Assembly (NCBI RefSeq): GCF_026914265.1
Contig: NC_069135.1
Location: 4,977,001 to 5,041,000 of the forward strand
Direction of reading: 5' to 3'
Source: Mya arenaria
Taxonomy: Eukaryota > Mollusca > Bivalvia > Myida > Myidae
DNA length: 64,000 nt
Shown piece by piece: positions 62,293 through 64,000 of the stretch. The first letter of the stretch is position 1, and every line of letters starts with the position of its first letter. Both the position numbers and the translations under genes were made by a program. The notes under the pieces were generated by a model. The model did not search any database, was not told where the DNA came from, and saw nothing but the letters and a program-made list of their open reading frames with translations.

Positions 62293-62540
62293 TGCACCAG
62301 TCAATTGTAACCACGGCTCCCCCAGGTCAGGGGAAATGCGGGGACTTTGACTTTCGGTCCAGCCAACCCCGGGTAAAATCCTCGCCCTGCGGGTACGAAC
62401 TGATGGTAAAATCCCTGCCAATTACCCCCGCACCCCATGTAAGGCCGTTCCCTGCTATATTTTGCCGAAGACAAAACCACTGCATTCACCCCGGTACACC
62501 CCCTGACCTGGGGGGGCCGTGGTATCAATTGACTACTGCA
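62293..62540. mobile_element. PIF/Harbinger-type MITE, copy 3 (248 bp)
   Basis: The left end TGCACCAGTCAATTGTAACC matches copies 1 and 2; the right end ATCAATTGACTACTGCA carries a few changes. The target duplication is TTA on both sides (62290-62292 and 62541-62543). It is internally shorter than the others by about 55 bp. Shared blocks with copy 2 include GGGGACTTTGACTTTCGGTC. Confidence 0.83.
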
Positions 62541-63255
62541 TTACCTTACTAAACACATATATACCTTTCTAATGGCTTACTGAGTAATATTAAAGCATTT
62601 TGATTTTCAAAACATCTGATTCATTTTTGTTTTGAGTATTAAACGATATGTTAAGTAAAAAATAAATCATAATATATAACAATTTAATAAATGTAAACTT
62701 TTTGCAATTTAATTCATCATGCAGAACAAGCAAGTTTTAAATCCTTTGATTCCGGCCATGATTCACAAACTTACTCTTTTCCATACGAGTGATCTCTGGT
62801 ATTCACATTTGATGTGAGCCAGACTTGCTGGACTTATGGGAGCAGTAAAGACGTTATGCGACATTCCAGGCATCATTCATCATAAATGAATTGGATTTTG
62901 ACAATACCAAACTTCTACAAGTGACAACAAGCTTCATAGACATTCAATATGACAACTAGTTAAAAACATCTATTCATTTGTTCTATTCTAGTATGATTCT
63001 TGAAAACAATAGTGCCTGTATAAGCATGCACCACCTAAAGCCATTATATTGATTCTGCTCACGCCATCTTAGCCTTTCAAGTCGTCACGGTTGCTTTACC
63101 AAATTCTGATGCTTTAGATTGTCAATTCAGTAAATTATGACAGTTTTTGCAGCCAATATCATGTAGATACTGCCAGTGAAGTGAAGTTCTCCCTACTGAT
63201 GTGCTGTGATGTGAACTCTCCTGATCCCACTGGTCTCCGGGCGTGGCTGGTGTTG
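62541..63255 (-). other. Probable 3' flank or untranslated region of the minus-strand gene at the right edge
   Basis: AT-rich sequence below the stop codon at 63256-63258. No canonical AATAAA is obvious on the minus strand; an ATTAAA variant lies near 62685. Confidence 0.35.
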
Positions 63256-63771
63256 TCATGGTACTGCAGCCTCCCTCATCACATTCACCCACCTGACAGA
63301 GAGATGTTTAATCTGTAAACTACATGTTTTAGTGATGTTCCATAGTCCCCCCCACAAAGAATGTCAATGAGCAAATGCCAATATCATACATATTTATCTC
63401 TTTGTCTTAGGAGTGATCCCTAAGGTAAAAAGGGATATAAGATGTCACATTACAGATACTGCCAGTAAGCCTATATAGTTAAATTACATTTTATTTGGTA
63501 CAAACACTTTCCTTCACCTTCTCAACACCTATCCTCCAATAAAACAAAGACTACGGCTTCCCCCATGAATAAAGACCACACTCTTGTGCAACAACGTGGT
63601 ATAGAGAGTAATTGACATAATGTTGTTACTTGTATTATAAATCAGTTGAAACTAGAACAAAAACACCCCCTACTTTTCAGTGGCGGTGTGACTGTCTGTA
63701 CGGAACACCAGAGGGGTCGTCCCCTTGTGGCTCAACTGGAGCAGAAGACCAGCCTCAACACCTTCAAAGAA
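63256..63771 (-). CDS. Last two coding exons of a gene whose product ends in a PH-like domain (partial)
   Basis: On the minus strand, exon 63771-63674 (98 bp, acceptor TATGTTCCAG, donor AAAA|gtaggg) reads FFEGVEAGLLLQLSHKGTTP then LVFRTDSHTATE. Exon 63292-63256 (acceptor CTCTGTCAG) completes the split Lys codon and continues WVNVMREAAVP to a stop. The strand run followed by a helix with S-x-x-A-x-x-x-W-V-x-x-M-R-E-A is the C-terminal part of a pleckstrin-homology domain, including its near-invariant Trp. The rest of the gene lies beyond the window, so the protein cannot be named. A competing frame in the last exon would read VGECDEGGC and 48 more residues, but it does not fit this donor phase. 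Confidence 0.6.
63560..63655 (+). mobile_element. Degenerate SINE fragment in the intron
   Basis: AAGACCACACTCTTGTGCAA followed by CGTGGTATAGAGAGTAATT resembles the body of the SINE at 43141-43386 (AAGACCATAGTCTTGTGCAA ... GGGAGTAATT). The promoter head is missing. It lies within the intron of the minus-strand PH-domain gene. Confidence 0.5.
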
Positions 63772-64000
63772 CTGGAACATACATTGGCAACTTGAAAATA
63801 ACCCACATTTATTTCATACTTATAATACCTATCTTTGGCACTCAACATTATAGCAAAATAATTTAACCTTCATTTGGTCCATACATTCTCCAGAAATAAC
63901 AGATTTTAACCAAAAATCAACGGAAATGTGTATTTGTTGACAACTTGTGAGTGCTTAATATTTGCAATTTATCGGAAATTGATCAAGACGCCAATCAAAA
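63772..64000 (-). other. Intron of the right-edge gene
   Basis: AT-rich sequence above the acceptor at 63772; no further exon is recognised before the window ends. Confidence 0.45.

Noticed and set aside
63630-63866. 78-residue plus-strand frame with an apparent CAG acceptor
   Set aside because: It is opposite the minus-strand PH-domain exon, which has better splice phases and a recognisable helix.

Overview
The window is eukaryotic, AT-rich and gene-poor. It most likely comes from a bivalve mollusc, possibly a heterodont clam or mussel. The evidence is spliced genes with GT-AG introns, a bilaterian PIM-type kinase, a secreted chitin-binding protein of the shell-matrix or cuticle kind, tRNA-derived SINEs, and interspersed repeats whose ends read ATTATGCCCCC / GGGGGCATAAT, which I associate with mollusc genomes. 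The species call is an inference; no marker gene is present.

Layout: 1-50 kb is a gene desert as far as I can see. It is dominated by minisatellite arrays with units of 48, 32, 21, 35, 37 and 34 bp (about 0.9, 3.0, 9.1, 11.7, 23.0 and 38.2 kb), several trinucleotide microsatellites, short non-autonomous DNA transposons and degenerate SINEs. Most long open reading frames there are read-through of arrays with no stop codon in the unit. One pair of small exons near 46.3-46.8 kb could be the start of a secreted-protein gene.

The gene-bearing part is 50-64 kb. A complete PIM-family serine/threonine kinase lies on the minus strand (coding exons 51447-53099, 330 aa). It has two further candidate 5' exons upstream (54.7 and 56.6 kb), the distal one with a TATA box. 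Next, on the plus strand, is a complete five-exon gene for a 261-aa secreted protein with three chitin-binding-like modules (57823-59367). At the right edge, on the minus strand, are the last two coding exons of a gene whose product seems to end in a PH domain (63256-63771).

The main mobile-element result is a family of roughly 250-306 bp GC-rich inverted-repeat elements present three times (18.1, 33.4 and 62.3 kb). Each copy is flanked by an exact 3-bp TAA or TTA duplication, the signature of PIF/Harbinger-type MITEs. A second notable repeat (60.5-61.2 kb) carries four copies of an 18-bp motif that matches a nuclear-receptor DR1 site. I saw no retrovirus, LTR element, Polinton, CRISPR array or genuine tRNA or rRNA gene. 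The genes show no sign of acting together; they are ordinary neighbours.
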